Source: Flavobacteriaceae bacterium
GTDB taxonomy: Bacteria > Bacteroidota > Bacteroidia > Flavobacteriales > Flavobacteriaceae
Reading direction: 5' to 3'
DNA: 43,950 nt
Assembly (NCBI GenBank): GCA_947459635.1
Contig: CANHEA010000015.1
Span: 1-43,950, forward strand
Below, one piece after another: positions 33,148-41,484 of the stretch. The translations under genes were made by a program, and so were the position numbers. Position 1 is the stretch's first letter, and every line of letters starts with the position of its first letter. The notes under the pieces are model-generated. The model made no database searches and was not told where the DNA came from. It saw nothing but the letters and a program-made list of their open reading frames with translations.

Positions 33148-34293
33148 TTAAGCGAGTGCTTGTTGTAAGTCAGCAATCAAATCTTCCGCATCTTCAATCC
33201 CAACACTAAGTCGAACCAAATCATCTGTGATTCCGATCTCTTTCCTTTTGTCTTCAGGAATGGAAGCATGTGTCATTAAAGCTGGATGATTGGCCAATGA
33301 TTCTACTCCACCTAGAGATTCTGCCAAGGTAAAAACTTGTACTTTTTCTAAAAAAGCAATGGCGTCTTCTTTTAAACCCGAAGCAAAAGTAAACGAAACC
33401 ATTCCACCAAATCCGCTCATTTGCTTCTTCGCAATTTCATGATGCGGGTGACTGGTTAATCCTGGATAATACACTGTTTTTATTTTGGGATGATTGCTTA
33501 AAAATGCCACGACTTTTTCCCCATTTTCACAATGTCTTTGTACTCTTAAATGCAACGTTTTAATTCCTCTTAAAACCAAAAAACTATCCATCGGTCCCAA
33601 AGTGGCGCCCGTCGCAAATTGTTGAAAATGCAATTGTTCTCCCAGCGCTTCGTCTTTTACAATCAGAGCTCCCGCGATGACATCCGAGTGACCACCAAGA
33701 TATTTCGTTGCGGAGTGCATTACGATATCCGCCCCTAAATCGAGTGGCCTTTGCAAATAAGGCGTTGCAAACGTATTGTCTACCGCAAATAATATCTTTT
33801 TGGCTTTGGTAATCTTGGCAATTTCGGCAATATCAGCCAATTTCATCAGTGGATTTGTTGGTGTCTCCACCCAAACTAATTTCGTGTTTTCATTAATTAA
33901 TGAATTGACTTTTTCCAAATCTGTCATATCCACAAAATGAAATTTGATACCTGAATCTTTATAAATCCGTGTAAACATGCGATAAGTTCCACCATACAAA
34001 TCATCCATAGCAATAACCTCATCGCCTGCTTTAAATGATCGCAAAAGGCAATCCGTTGCCGCCAATCCTGAAGAAAATGCCAATCCACGTGACCCATTTT
34101 CTATACTTGCTAACGCCAACTCTAAAGCAGTTCGAGTAGGATTGGCAGCTCTGCTGTATTCGTAATCCGGATTTACTGGTTGCCCTGGACTAATTTGGGC
34201 GAAAGTTGAAGTTTGATAAACAGGTGGCATCACCGCTCCTGTACTTGGGTCATGGTGTTGTCCGCCATGAATCGTTTTGGTATTAAATTTCAT
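33148..34293 (-). CDS. Cystathionine gamma-synthase family PLP enzyme
   Basis: Trans-sulfuration enzyme of the Cys/Met metabolism PLP family, 381 residues. The N-terminal block TKTIHGGQHHDPSTGAVMPP, the PLP-site SSGLAATDCLLR and the Schiff-base Lys in MHSATKYLGGHSDVIAG are present. Sequence alone does not separate cystathionine gamma-synthase from cystathionine gamma-lyase (metB versus mccB). The DinB-superfamily gene ends 21 bp upstream on the same strand and is probably co-transcribed. Confidence 0.92.
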   Translation of the reverse strand: MKFNTKTIHGGQHHDPSTGAVMPPVYQTSTFAQISPGQPVNPDYEYSRAANPTRTALELALASIENGSRGLAFSSGLAATDCLLRSFKAGDEVIAMDDLYGGTYRMFTRIYKDSGIKFHFVDMTDLEKVNSLINENTKLVWVETPTNPLMKLADIAEIAKITKAKKILFAVDNTFATPYLQRPLDLGADIVMHSATKYLGGHSDVIAGALIVKDEALGEQLHFQQFATGATLGPMDSFLVLRGIKTLHLRVQRHCENGEKVVAFLSNHPKIKTVYYPGLTSHPHHEIAKKQMSGFGGMVSFTFASGLKEDAIAFLEKVQVFTLAESLGGVESLANHPALMTHASIPEDKRKEIGITDDLVRLSVGIEDAEDLIADLQQALA

Positions 34294-34314
34294 GCTGATT
34301 TTTTTGCAAATGTA

Positions 34315-34770
34315 TTAAATAAACTTTCTAATATTCATCATAAAACCAAGATGTAAAGCTTCGTGATAATTATTAAACTCTAATGCTTCTTTGGTAGATT
34401 TTAGATTAAAACCGGTCGCAGTATTGTATTCGTGATAGGTTTTAAATTTACCTTCCTGATAATCTGACTTTGTTGTATCAATTAATGAAATCAAGAGGTC
34501 TTTTAATTGATCAACTTCTTCCGCTGTCGTGCTTCCGGTTGGCTTTGAACCGTTTTTATAGGTTTCAACCAAACTTTCCTCAATATAACTTGGCAAACCC
34601 GAAAGTCGATAAACCAACCCTTGTTGCGAAACAATAATATGCCCAATATTCCAAATCAAATTGTTGCTAAACCCATCCGGAATCTTATTGAGCTGCTCCA
34701 AAGTATAGCTATTCAAAAATTTTAAATACAATTGCCTATTGGTTTCCCAAATTTTGAAGGTTGTTTCCAT
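34315..34770 (-). CDS. DinB-superfamily metalloprotein
   Basis: A 151-residue four-helix-bundle protein of the DinB/YfiT-like putative metalloenzyme superfamily. Candidate metal ligands are His48 and His49-region residues (WNIGHIIVSQQG) and the C-terminal pair in NYHEALHLGFMMNI, giving the typical three-His arrangement. The family includes thiol S-transferases, but the substrate here is unknown. It is unrelated to DNA polymerase IV despite the name. It starts the two-gene unit with the trans-sulfuration enzyme and diverges from the ArsC-like gene. Confidence 0.85.
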   Translation of the reverse strand: METTFKIWETNRQLYLKFLNSYTLEQLNKIPDGFSNNLIWNIGHIIVSQQGLVYRLSGLPSYIEESLVETYKNGSKPTGSTTAEEVDQLKDLLISLIDTTKSDYQEGKFKTYHEYNTATGFNLKSTKEALEFNNYHEALHLGFMMNIRKFI

Positions 34771-34842
34771 AAAATATTTTTGATAAAAATACTGCTTTTA
34801 AGTCTTAAATGAATTTCCTTTGCGCTTAGAATCTCGAAATTT

Positions 34843-35193
34843 ATGAACAAAATATACTATCTCGCCTCTTGCGACACTTGTCGAAAAATTATCAAATCGC
34901 TGCCTAAAAATGATAGTTTGGTTTTTCACGATATCAAACAAAATCCCATTACAGTTGAAGAATTAGAAGATATGAAGCGGCTTTCAGGAACTTATGAAGC
35001 TTTGTTTAGCCGAAAAGCACAACTCTACAAGTCTTTAGATTTAAAGAACAAATCACTCACTGAAAATGACTTCCGCGATTATATTTTACAACATTATACT
35101 TTTCTAAGTCGACCGGTTTTTGTCATTAATGACAAAATCTACATCGGCAATAATTCCAAAGTAATTCAAGAAGTACAAAAAGCCTTATCCTAA
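34843..35193 (+). CDS. ArsC/Spx-like thioredoxin-fold protein
   Basis: A 116-residue cytoplasmic protein of the ArsC/Spx-like family. The N-terminal strand IYYLASCDTCRK holds a C-x-x-C pair (Cys10, Cys13), and FHDIKQNPITVEELEDM matches the family second block. The C-terminal FLSRPVFVINDKIYIG cis-Pro loop closes the fold. An oxidoreductase role is likely; arsenate reduction is not implied. Its TAA overlaps the ATG of the EamA transporter by one base (TAATG). Confidence 0.88.
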   Translation: MNKIYYLASCDTCRKIIKSLPKNDSLVFHDIKQNPITVEELEDMKRLSGTYEALFSRKAQLYKSLDLKNKSLTENDFRDYILQHYTFLSRPVFVINDKIYIGNNSKVIQEVQKALS

Positions 35194-36089
35194 TGTCAAA
35201 AAGAAATTTGGCTTTGTTTGCTGCAACCATGGTGTCTGTTATTTATGGACTCACATTTACCATCGCAAAAGATGTGATGCCTGCTTACATTTTGCCATTT
35301 GGATTTATTTTACTTCGCGTCAGTGGTGCAGTCGTGCTTTTTTGGCTTGTTTCTTTTTTAGGTCCAAAAGAAAAAATAGCGCTGGAAGATTTTCCGCGAA
35401 TTATTGCTGCGGCTTTCTTCGGTGTTGCACTCAACATGCTGACTTTTTTTAAAGGATTGAGCCTAACATCACCGATTTCAGCAGCGGTTATCATGGTTAC
35501 AACGCCGATAATCGTGCTCATTTTGTCATCCATATTGATGAAAGAAAAGATGAAAAAAAGAAAAATATTTGGAATTGTCATTGGTCTTGTCGGCACTGTT
35601 TTTCTAATTGTTTTTGGAAAATCCGTTGGCTATGCCACGCATGCGGAATTGGGCAATTTATTGGTGTTTATCAATGCAGTTTCTTACGGTTGCTATTTGA
35701 TTCTCGTGAAGAAATTAATGGACAAATACAACGCCTTTACTTTTGTAAAATGGATCTACACTTTCGGATTTCTGATGGTTTTGCCTTTCGGATGGCAGGA
35801 ATTGCAAGTCATCGATTGGTATCACATTCCAGCTAACTTATATTGGAAAATTGGTTTCGTGATCATATTTTCTACTTTCTTTACGTATCTCCTCAACTTG
35901 TTGTCAATGCGTGAATTAAAGCCAACTACGGTCGCTGTTTTTATCTATTTACAACCATTATTTGCCGCAATCATCGCTGTAGGATTAGGAAAAGATCAAT
36001 TAAACGCCGTGAAGATTATTGCTGCAGTATTAATATTCGCAGGCGTCTATCTCGTAACGCAAAAGAATCCATCAAAAACGGAATCCTAA
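35193..36089 (+). CDS. EamA/DMT-superfamily transporter
   Basis: Inner-membrane permease, 298 residues with ten predicted helices in two EamA repeats (residues about 5-137 and 150-290). Typical features are the first-helix VSVIYGLTFTIAKDVMP and the repeat signatures MVTTPIIVLILSSILMKEK and FIYLQPLFAAIIAVGLGKDQL. The substrate is unknown; family members export amino acids, metabolites or drugs. Translationally coupled to the ArsC-like gene by TAATG. Confidence 0.92.
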   Translation: MSKRNLALFAATMVSVIYGLTFTIAKDVMPAYILPFGFILLRVSGAVVLFWLVSFLGPKEKIALEDFPRIIAAAFFGVALNMLTFFKGLSLTSPISAAVIMVTTPIIVLILSSILMKEKMKKRKIFGIVIGLVGTVFLIVFGKSVGYATHAELGNLLVFINAVSYGCYLILVKKLMDKYNAFTFVKWIYTFGFLMVLPFGWQELQVIDWYHIPANLYWKIGFVIIFSTFFTYLLNLLSMRELKPTTVAVFIYLQPLFAAIIAVGLGKDQLNAVKIIAAVLIFAGVYLVTQKNPSKTES

Positions 36090-36106
36090 ACAACCGCCAT
36101 TTTCAT

Positions 36107-36114
36107 TATCTTTG
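36107..36114 (+). promoter_or_regulatory. -7 box of yicC-gmk-nadD
   Basis: TATCTTTG, 20 nt before the yicC ATG; makes yicC the first gene of its own operon. Confidence 0.45.
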
Positions 36115-36134
36115 AACACTTTTTAGTAAACAAT

Positions 36135-36995
36135 ATGATACAATCAATGACTGGTTTTGGTAAAGCTACTTTACAATTACCCTCCAAAAAAATTACCGTC
36201 GAAGTAAAATCTCTAAATAGCAAAGGTCTCGACCTCAACGTAAGAATGCCCTCGGTTTATCGCGAACTTGAGTTGGGATTGCGCAACGAAATTGCAGTTC
36301 GCTTGGAGCGTGGTAAAGTAGATTTTTCTGTCTATGTTGAAATGACTGGCGAACAAACTTCCACCAAAATCAACGTGCCCATTGTCAAAGCTTACATTCA
36401 ACAAATGAGAGGTGTAATTGCAAATGCTGACGAAACGGAATTGATGAAAATGGCAGTCAGAATGCCCGATGCACTTAAAACAGAACGGGACGAAATTGAC
36501 GAAAATGATTGGGTTGAAATACAGAAAGTCATTCAAGAAGCACTCGATAATATAGCCAAATTTAGAGTCGATGAAGGGAAATCTTTAGAAAACGAATTTC
36601 AATTGCGAATTGGCAATATTCGTCAGTATATGAATGAGGCGCTGGCGTTAGATCCAGAAAGAATGCAAGCCATCAAAGACCGTCTACAAACGGCGATTGA
36701 TGAGTTGAAAGTCAATGTCGACGAAAACAGATTCGAGCAAGAACTCATATTCTACCTCGAAAAGCTTGACATTACAGAAGAAAAAGTGCGCCTGAGTACA
36801 CACCTCGACTACTTTCTAGAAACCATCAAAGGAACAGAAGCCAACGGTAGAAAATTGGGATTTATTACCCAAGAAATGGGTCGAGAAATCAACACAATGG
36901 GCTCGAAAGCGAATCACGCTCAAATGCAAAAATTAGTGGTGATGATGAAAGATGAATTGGAAAAAATTAAGGAACAAGTACTCAATGTACTTTAA
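36135..36995 (+). CDS. yicC: YicC-family endoribonuclease
   Basis: Member of the YicC family, shown in other bacteria to be an endoribonuclease. The 286 residues begin with the hallmark MIQSMTGFGKA, followed by the YicC-N domain (VEVKSLNSKGLDLNVRMP) and the C-terminal DUF1732 region with LDYFLETIKGTEANGRKLGFITQEMGREINTMGSKA. It precedes gmk by 13 bp, the order seen in very many bacteria, so the three genes yicC, gmk and nadD form one operon. Confidence 0.95.
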   Translation: MIQSMTGFGKATLQLPSKKITVEVKSLNSKGLDLNVRMPSVYRELELGLRNEIAVRLERGKVDFSVYVEMTGEQTSTKINVPIVKAYIQQMRGVIANADETELMKMAVRMPDALKTERDEIDENDWVEIQKVIQEALDNIAKFRVDEGKSLENEFQLRIGNIRQYMNEALALDPERMQAIKDRLQTAIDELKVNVDENRFEQELIFYLEKLDITEEKVRLSTHLDYFLETIKGTEANGRKLGFITQEMGREINTMGSKANHAQMQKLVVMMKDELEKIKEQVLNVL

Positions 36996-37008
36996 CTCGA
37001 AATAATCG

Positions 37009-37596
37009 ATGGGAAAAGGAAAATTAATTGTGTTTTCAGCGCCGTCTGGCTCAGGAAAAACAACTATTGTTCGACATTTACTTGGAATTCCAGAACTGAA
37101 TTTAGAGTTCTCCATTTCTGCGACTTCACGCGAGCCACGTGGAGAAGAAATTCACGGAAAAGACTATTATTTTATTTCTTTAACTGAATTCAAAAACCAC
37201 ATCAAATCACACGATTTCCTAGAATGGGAAGAAGTCTATCGCGATAATTTTTACGGCACTTTAAAAAGCGAAATCGAACGCATATGGGCGTTGGGCAAAA
37301 ATGTTATTTTTGATATTGACGTGGCCGGAGGATTGCGAATTAAGTCCAAATTTCCTGAAGAAACATTAGCTGTTTTTGTCAAACCGCCAAGCATTGATGA
37401 GCTGAAAATTCGCCTCAAAAAACGCTCAACCGAAAGTGATGACAAAATCAATATGCGAATTGCTAAAGCTTCGGTTGAATTGGCAACTGCGCCACAATTC
37501 GACAAGATTATCAAGAATTACGACTTGGATGTAGCTAAAGAGGAAGCGTATCAATTGGTGAAAAATTTCATCTATAGCGAAAACGAATTGAATTAG
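37009..37596 (+). CDS. gmk: Guanylate kinase
   Basis: Phosphorylates GMP to GDP with ATP. The 195 residues show the P-loop SAPSGSGKTT (residues 9-18), the GMP-binding signature TSREPRGEEIHGKDYYF and the lid and base-binding segment EWEEVYRDNFYGT. Length is normal. It sits between yicC and nadD with gaps of 13 and 11 bp. Confidence 0.97.
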   Translation: MGKGKLIVFSAPSGSGKTTIVRHLLGIPELNLEFSISATSREPRGEEIHGKDYYFISLTEFKNHIKSHDFLEWEEVYRDNFYGTLKSEIERIWALGKNVIFDIDVAGGLRIKSKFPEETLAVFVKPPSIDELKIRLKKRSTESDDKINMRIAKASVELATAPQFDKIIKNYDLDVAKEEAYQLVKNFIYSENELN

Positions 37597-37607
37597 AAAT
37601 CGCAGCA

Positions 37608-38189
37608 ATGAAAATCGGACTCTACTTCGGAACCTTCAATCCTATTCATATTGGACATTTGATTATTGCCAATCACATGGCAGAATATTCCGATTTGAAC
37701 CAAATCTGGATGGTGGTAACACCGCATAATCCATTGAAGATTAAAGAGAATTTACTCGACGATTATAAACGATTGAATTTGGTGGCACTTGCTACAGAAG
37801 ACTTCCCGAAAATAAAACCTTCTGATATCGAATTTAAGTTACCGCAACCCAATTACACCGTCCATACGTTAGCCCACTTACAAGACAAATTCCCGCAACA
37901 CGAATTTTCATTGATTATGGGCGAAGACAATCTCAAGTCGCTTCACAAATGGAAAAATTATGAAGTTATTCTGCAAAATCATGATATTTATGTCTATCCT
38001 AGAATTTCTTCTGAAATAGCAACGCTTGATCTCAAGAACCATCCGAGAATTCATCATGTTGATGCTCCAATAGTTGAAATTTCTTCCACGTTTATTCGAG
38101 AAAGCATCAAAAACAAAAAGAACATACAACCGCTGATTCCTTATAAAGTCTGGGAATATATCGATTATAACAACTTGTATAAAAAGTAG
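37608..38189 (+). CDS. nadD: Nicotinate-nucleotide adenylyltransferase
   Basis: Makes deamido-NAD from nicotinate mononucleotide and ATP. The 193 residues have the nucleotidyltransferase motif YFGTFNPIHIGH (residues 5-16, T/HxGH class) and the C-terminal ISSTFIRESI motif (ISSTxxR). The central SLIMGEDNLKSLHKWKN is typical of NadD. Last gene of the yicC-gmk-nadD unit. Confidence 0.96.
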   Translation: MKIGLYFGTFNPIHIGHLIIANHMAEYSDLNQIWMVVTPHNPLKIKENLLDDYKRLNLVALATEDFPKIKPSDIEFKLPQPNYTVHTLAHLQDKFPQHEFSLIMGEDNLKSLHKWKNYEVILQNHDIYVYPRISSEIATLDLKNHPRIHHVDAPIVEISSTFIRESIKNKKNIQPLIPYKVWEYIDYNNLYKK

Positions 38190-38289
38190 ATTGTCATTTA
38201 ATCATTTTGACTTTTACTTAACATCAATTTACGAGTTTCCCATTTTACTTTGCGTAAATTTACAATCCACAATATAAAACGCAATACCC

Positions 38290-39456
38290 ATGCTCAACTT
38301 CGAACTTTACAATCCGACAAACCTTATTTTTGGTAAAAATCAAATCGAAAAATTAGCTACTCTACTGCCACAAAATGCTAAAATCTTGCTCGCGTACGGC
38401 GGTGGAAGTATTTTTAAAAACGGCATCTACGATCAAGTAATGGCGCAACTCAAAGGCTTTGAAGTCGTCGAATTTGGCGGCATCGAACCTAATCCACATT
38501 TCGAAACTTTGATGAAAGCCGTCGAAATTGTTCGGGAACAAAAACTCAATTTCATTCTAGCCGTTGGAGGCGGAAGCGTCATAGATGGCGTAAAATTTAT
38601 CTCTGCGGCAGTAAATTTCACAGAAGATCCTATGGACATTCTAAAAAAGCGACTCTTGTTTAAAGATTCAAATGCCGTCATTCCGTTTGGAACAATTTTG
38701 ACTTTACCCGCAACTGGAAGTGAAATGAATTCAGGTGCCGTAGTAACAATCGCAGCAACACAAGAAAAACTAGTTTTGGGCGGCAGCGCCTTATTCCCAC
38801 AATTCTCGATTTGTGATCCAACCGTGATTACGTCATTGCCCAAAAGACAACTGCAAAATGGCGTGGTTGATGCCTACACGCATGTGATGGAGCAATACCT
38901 CACCTACCCACATGACGCGTTACTACAAGACCGAATTGCAGAAAGTATATTGCAAACTCTTGTAGAAATTGGTCCCGCAGTAGTCGAAAATCCTTCCGAT
39001 TATAAATTAGCCTCCAACTTTATGTGGTGCTGCACGATGGCACTCAACGGGCTTTTAAACAAAGGCGTTCCCGTAGATTGGGCAACGCACATGATTGGTC
39101 ATGAACTTACCGCGTTATACAACATCGATCACGCGAGAACATTAGCCATCATCGGTCCTAATTTATACCGTGCGCTTTTCGAAACCAAAAAAGAAAAACT
39201 GGCGCAATATGGTGAAAGAGTATGGCATGTAGATGGAAAAACCATCGATGAAAAAGCAACACAAGCCATCGAAAAAACAGTTGAATTCTTCCACATCATG
39301 GGTATGCGAACCAAACTGTCAGAATATACGCCAGAATTTCAAAAAACCGCTGATTTTATTGTCAACCGTTTTAACGAAAGAGGCTGGATTGGCTTGGGTG
39401 AAAAACAAAATGTCACTTTAGAAAAAGTAAAAGAAATTGTAGAAATGAGCTACTAA
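38290..39456 (+). CDS. Iron-containing alcohol dehydrogenase (YqhD-like)
   Basis: Group III metal-dependent alcohol/aldehyde dehydrogenase of 388 residues, probably NADPH-linked aldehyde reduction. The dinucleotide site GGGSVIDGVKFI and TLPATGSEMNSGAVVT are present. The metal ligands are consistent with DWATHMIGHELTALYNIDHARTLAI (Asp and three His). It resembles E. coli YqhD, which reduces short aldehydes. A clear terminator follows it. Upstream 100 bp holds no good TAnnTTTG box. Confidence 0.92.
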   Translation: MLNFELYNPTNLIFGKNQIEKLATLLPQNAKILLAYGGGSIFKNGIYDQVMAQLKGFEVVEFGGIEPNPHFETLMKAVEIVREQKLNFILAVGGGSVIDGVKFISAAVNFTEDPMDILKKRLLFKDSNAVIPFGTILTLPATGSEMNSGAVVTIAATQEKLVLGGSALFPQFSICDPTVITSLPKRQLQNGVVDAYTHVMEQYLTYPHDALLQDRIAESILQTLVEIGPAVVENPSDYKLASNFMWCCTMALNGLLNKGVPVDWATHMIGHELTALYNIDHARTLAIIGPNLYRALFETKKEKLAQYGERVWHVDGKTIDEKATQAIEKTVEFFHIMGMRTKLSEYTPEFQKTADFIVNRFNERGWIGLGEKQNVTLEKVKEIVEMSY

Positions 39457-39476
39457 TTAGCTCCGATTCAAATTCA

Positions 39477-39511
39477 AAAGGCGTTCAAAACAACTTGCTT
39501 TGAACGCCTTT
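39477..39511 (+). terminator. Terminator after the alcohol dehydrogenase
   Basis: Perfect 13-bp stem 39477-39489 with 39499-39511 (GGCGTTC/GAACGCC core), 9-nt loop. The 3' T run is short. Confidence 0.75.
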
Positions 39512-39749
39512 CTTATAACATAAAACAAAACTTAACTTACCCCATCTCTGGGATTCTAACCAATTATTAGTTAAATAACGAACTGATTCCAAAAGTATTG
39601 CCTTGAATTTCAAAAGAATACGTTAAAATTTGTATTTGATTCAAAAACCAACCATTTTTAGGCGTTTCGACTTTGCATTTTTTTGGTTACTTTTGAAACC
39701 ATATAGTTTACTGTTTTCTAAATAAATAGCATAATTATTTAAATATTTA
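39512..39749. other. AT-rich spacer upstream of gpsA
   Basis: Part of a 415-bp gap between the alcohol dehydrogenase and gpsA. Apart from the -7 box at 39688 I see no open frame, RNA gene or long repeat in these 238 bp; the next 112 bp are a dispersed element. Confidence 0.6.
39688..39695 (+). promoter_or_regulatory. Possible -7 box of gpsA
   Basis: TACTTTTG fits TAnnTTTG but has no -33 element at normal spacing. If used, the gpsA leader is about 170 nt and contains the whole repeat element. Confidence 0.35.
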
Positions 39750-39861
39750 GGAGCTATTTCCCGCTATCCGTTTCAATCTTTTCTTGCTTTGTCAAACCGA
39801 CTTTTAATCGACGTTCATTGGCTAGCAAGAAAAGGATTTCCACTGCTATCGGGGCTAAACC
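39750..39861 (-). repeat. Dispersed intergenic element, copy E (reverse orientation)
   Basis: On the minus strand it reads TTTAGCCCCGATAGCAGTGG, hairpin, then GGATAGCGGGAAATAGCTCC. The hairpin is an 11-bp stem (39778-39788 with 39824-39834) with a 35-nt loop. It ends 10 nt before the gpsA ATG, so it lies in the gpsA leader rather than after a stop codon. Confidence 0.75.
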
Positions 39862-39871
39862 TTACAATCTA

Positions 39872-40867
39872 ATGACAGAATATCCAAAATTTGCCGTAAT
39901 CGGTGGTGGTAGTTGGGCAACTGCGATTGCAAAAATGTTGTGCGTAAATCTTCCAGAATTTGCCTGGTATATGCGTAACGAAGATGCCATTGAGCATCTA
40001 CGAACCCAGCATCACAATCCCAATTATTTGAGCTCAGTGGAGTTTAAAACCTCGCAACTAAGACTGACCAGCAACATCAATGAAGCGGTTGCTTATGCAG
40101 ATTATATTATTTTTGCTATTCCATCGGCGTTCTTGAGTTCAGAATTAGCCAAACTCACAGAAAGCCTTACGGACAAAGTGATTTTTTCCGCCATCAAAGG
40201 AATTGTGCCTGAAACTAGCCTGATTGTAGGCGAACATTTCAATAAAGTATACGGAATTCCTTTTGAGAACATTGGCGTCATTACAGGTCCATGTCACGCT
40301 GAAGAAGTCGCGCTCGAACGTTTGTCTTACCTAACGATTGCTTGTGGCGATTCTGCAAAAGCCAGAATTGTAGCCAAATGTTTGTCTGGCAATTACATCA
40401 AAGCCAAAATTTCTGATGACATCATCGGAACAGAATATGCGGCGATGCTGAAAAACATTTATGCGATTGCTGCTGGTATCGCCCACGGCATCGGATATGG
40501 TGACAACTTTCAATCGGTGTTGATGAGTAACGGCATTCGAGAGATGAAAAAATTTATTCGCAAGGTTCATAGAATGAAGCGGAATATCAATAATTCTGCG
40601 TATTTGGGAGATTTACTCGTAACTGGCTACTCCGTATTTTCTAGAAATAGAATGTTCGGGAACATGATTGGAAAAGGCTATACGGTTCAATCTGCCATGA
40701 TGGAAATGAGTATGGTGGCCGAAGGTTATTACGCTACCAAAAGTGCTTGGGAGCTCAATCAAACCTATGGAGCAAAAACCCCAATTATTGATGCCGTTCA
40801 CGCTATTTTATACGAAGGAAAAGAAGCTAAGAAGGTTTTTAAGAAACTGACGGAGAAACTAGATTAG
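39872..40867 (+). CDS. gpsA: NAD(P)-dependent glycerol-3-phosphate dehydrogenase
   Basis: Reduces dihydroxyacetone phosphate to sn-glycerol 3-phosphate for phospholipid synthesis. The 331 residues begin with a Rossmann motif FAVIGGGSWATAIAK. The family blocks FSAIKGIVPET, GVITGPCHAEEVA, EYAAMLKNIYAIAAGIAHG (catalytic Lys) and LGDLLVTGYSVFSRNRMFG are present. Start is ATG 39872. An in-frame TTG at 39818 would encode 18 residues entirely from the repeat element and is rejected. Confidence 0.95.
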   Translation: MTEYPKFAVIGGGSWATAIAKMLCVNLPEFAWYMRNEDAIEHLRTQHHNPNYLSSVEFKTSQLRLTSNINEAVAYADYIIFAIPSAFLSSELAKLTESLTDKVIFSAIKGIVPETSLIVGEHFNKVYGIPFENIGVITGPCHAEEVALERLSYLTIACGDSAKARIVAKCLSGNYIKAKISDDIIGTEYAAMLKNIYAIAAGIAHGIGYGDNFQSVLMSNGIREMKKFIRKVHRMKRNINNSAYLGDLLVTGYSVFSRNRMFGNMIGKGYTVQSAMMEMSMVAEGYYATKSAWELNQTYGAKTPIIDAVHAILYEGKEAKKVFKKLTEKLD

Positions 40868-40878
40868 CTTTTTTAGAT

Positions 40879-40939
40879 AAAAGAAACAAGAGCCAAGAAA
40901 TAAGATATAAAATCTTGCTTCTTGGCTCTTGCTTCTTTT
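40879..40939. terminator. Long hairpin between gpsA and a minus-strand gene
   Basis: A 61-nt imperfect inverted repeat: 13 bp (40887-40899 with 40919-40931) is extended outwards by 7 bp (40879-40885 with 40933-40939) and inwards by about 6 pairs, with two A-C mismatches. It is strongly purine/pyrimidine biased. Probably a bidirectional terminator between converging genes. Confidence 0.7.
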
Positions 40940-40952
40940 CTCTTTTCCCTTT

Positions 40953-41360
40953 CTATCGGACAATCACGCCATCTACAAACAAAATCGGCACTTCTTCTAC
41001 TGCATTTTCGTGAATTGAATTGGCTTTGAACGTATATTTCTTATCATACAAAGTACTTCCAATAAAAAAAGTTACCATAAACTCATTGTTAAGTGCTAAG
41101 ACGCTGATTTCAATCATTTCTACTTTGACTACAGAAACGGCGGGAACTTCAACAAAAGCATGTCGCAAAAGTGACGTTTTTTTCATCTCTCCATCGATGG
41201 TGCCGAATGCTTTCGAAACCAACATAACGCTGTCTAAAGCATAGTCGCTATCGTTGACTAGGTAGACGTACCAAACCTTGTCCATGAAGTCATCGTTCCA
41301 TTCTTGGACTGCGGCTAGAAATACGTTTTCTACGGTGGGGATGATGATGTCTTTTTTCAT
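40953..41360 (-). CDS. Conserved hypothetical protein next to pheS
   Basis: A 135-residue protein of unknown function. It shows no signal peptide, membrane helix or catalytic motif. The composition suggests a compact beta-rich fold with alternating hydrophobic strands (KVWYVYLVND, LDSVMLVSKAFG, FVEVPAVSVVKVEMIEISVLA, FMVTFFIG) and a hydrophobic C-terminus PILFVDGVIVR. The ATG at 41360 is preferred over an in-frame TTG three codons upstream. It lies downstream of pheS on the same strand, separated by repeat copy D. It bears no resemblance to PheS, so a name borrowed from that neighbour would be wrong. Confidence 0.75.
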   Translation of the reverse strand: MKKDIIIPTVENVFLAAVQEWNDDFMDKVWYVYLVNDSDYALDSVMLVSKAFGTIDGEMKKTSLLRHAFVEVPAVSVVKVEMIEISVLALNNEFMVTFFIGSTLYDKKYTFKANSIHENAVEEVPILFVDGVIVR

Positions 41361-41400
41361 GGATTTCAATTTTGGAAAATTCGCGTTTTGTCTCAGATTC

Positions 41401-41477
41401 CCTAGCCCCGATAGTAGCGGTATCCTTTTGTGCCATCGTTCGGCGCAAAAGATTTAGCGAATAGAGGGAATAGCTCC
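41401..41477 (+). repeat. Dispersed intergenic element, copy D
   Basis: Left arm CCTAGCCCCGATAGTAGCGG, a 10-bp hairpin with one G-T pair (41425-41434 with 41442-41451), and right arm GGGAATAGCTCC. It ends 7 nt from the pheS stop codon. The stem differs from copy A at paired positions while keeping pairing. Confidence 0.75.
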
Positions 41478-41484
41478 TGAAAAT

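Noticed and set aside
34315..34770. Treating the DinB-superfamily gene as a second DNA polymerase IV
   Set aside because: It is a 151-residue four-helix metalloprotein; the shared name is historical.
39818..39871. 18-residue N-terminal extension of GpsA from a TTG
   Set aside because: It is encoded wholly inside repeat copy E and precedes the normal GpsA N-terminus; ATG 39872 is the sensible start.
40953..41360. Naming the 135-residue gene a phenylalanyl-tRNA synthetase subunit because of its neighbour
   Set aside because: It has no synthetase motif; only its position links it to pheS.
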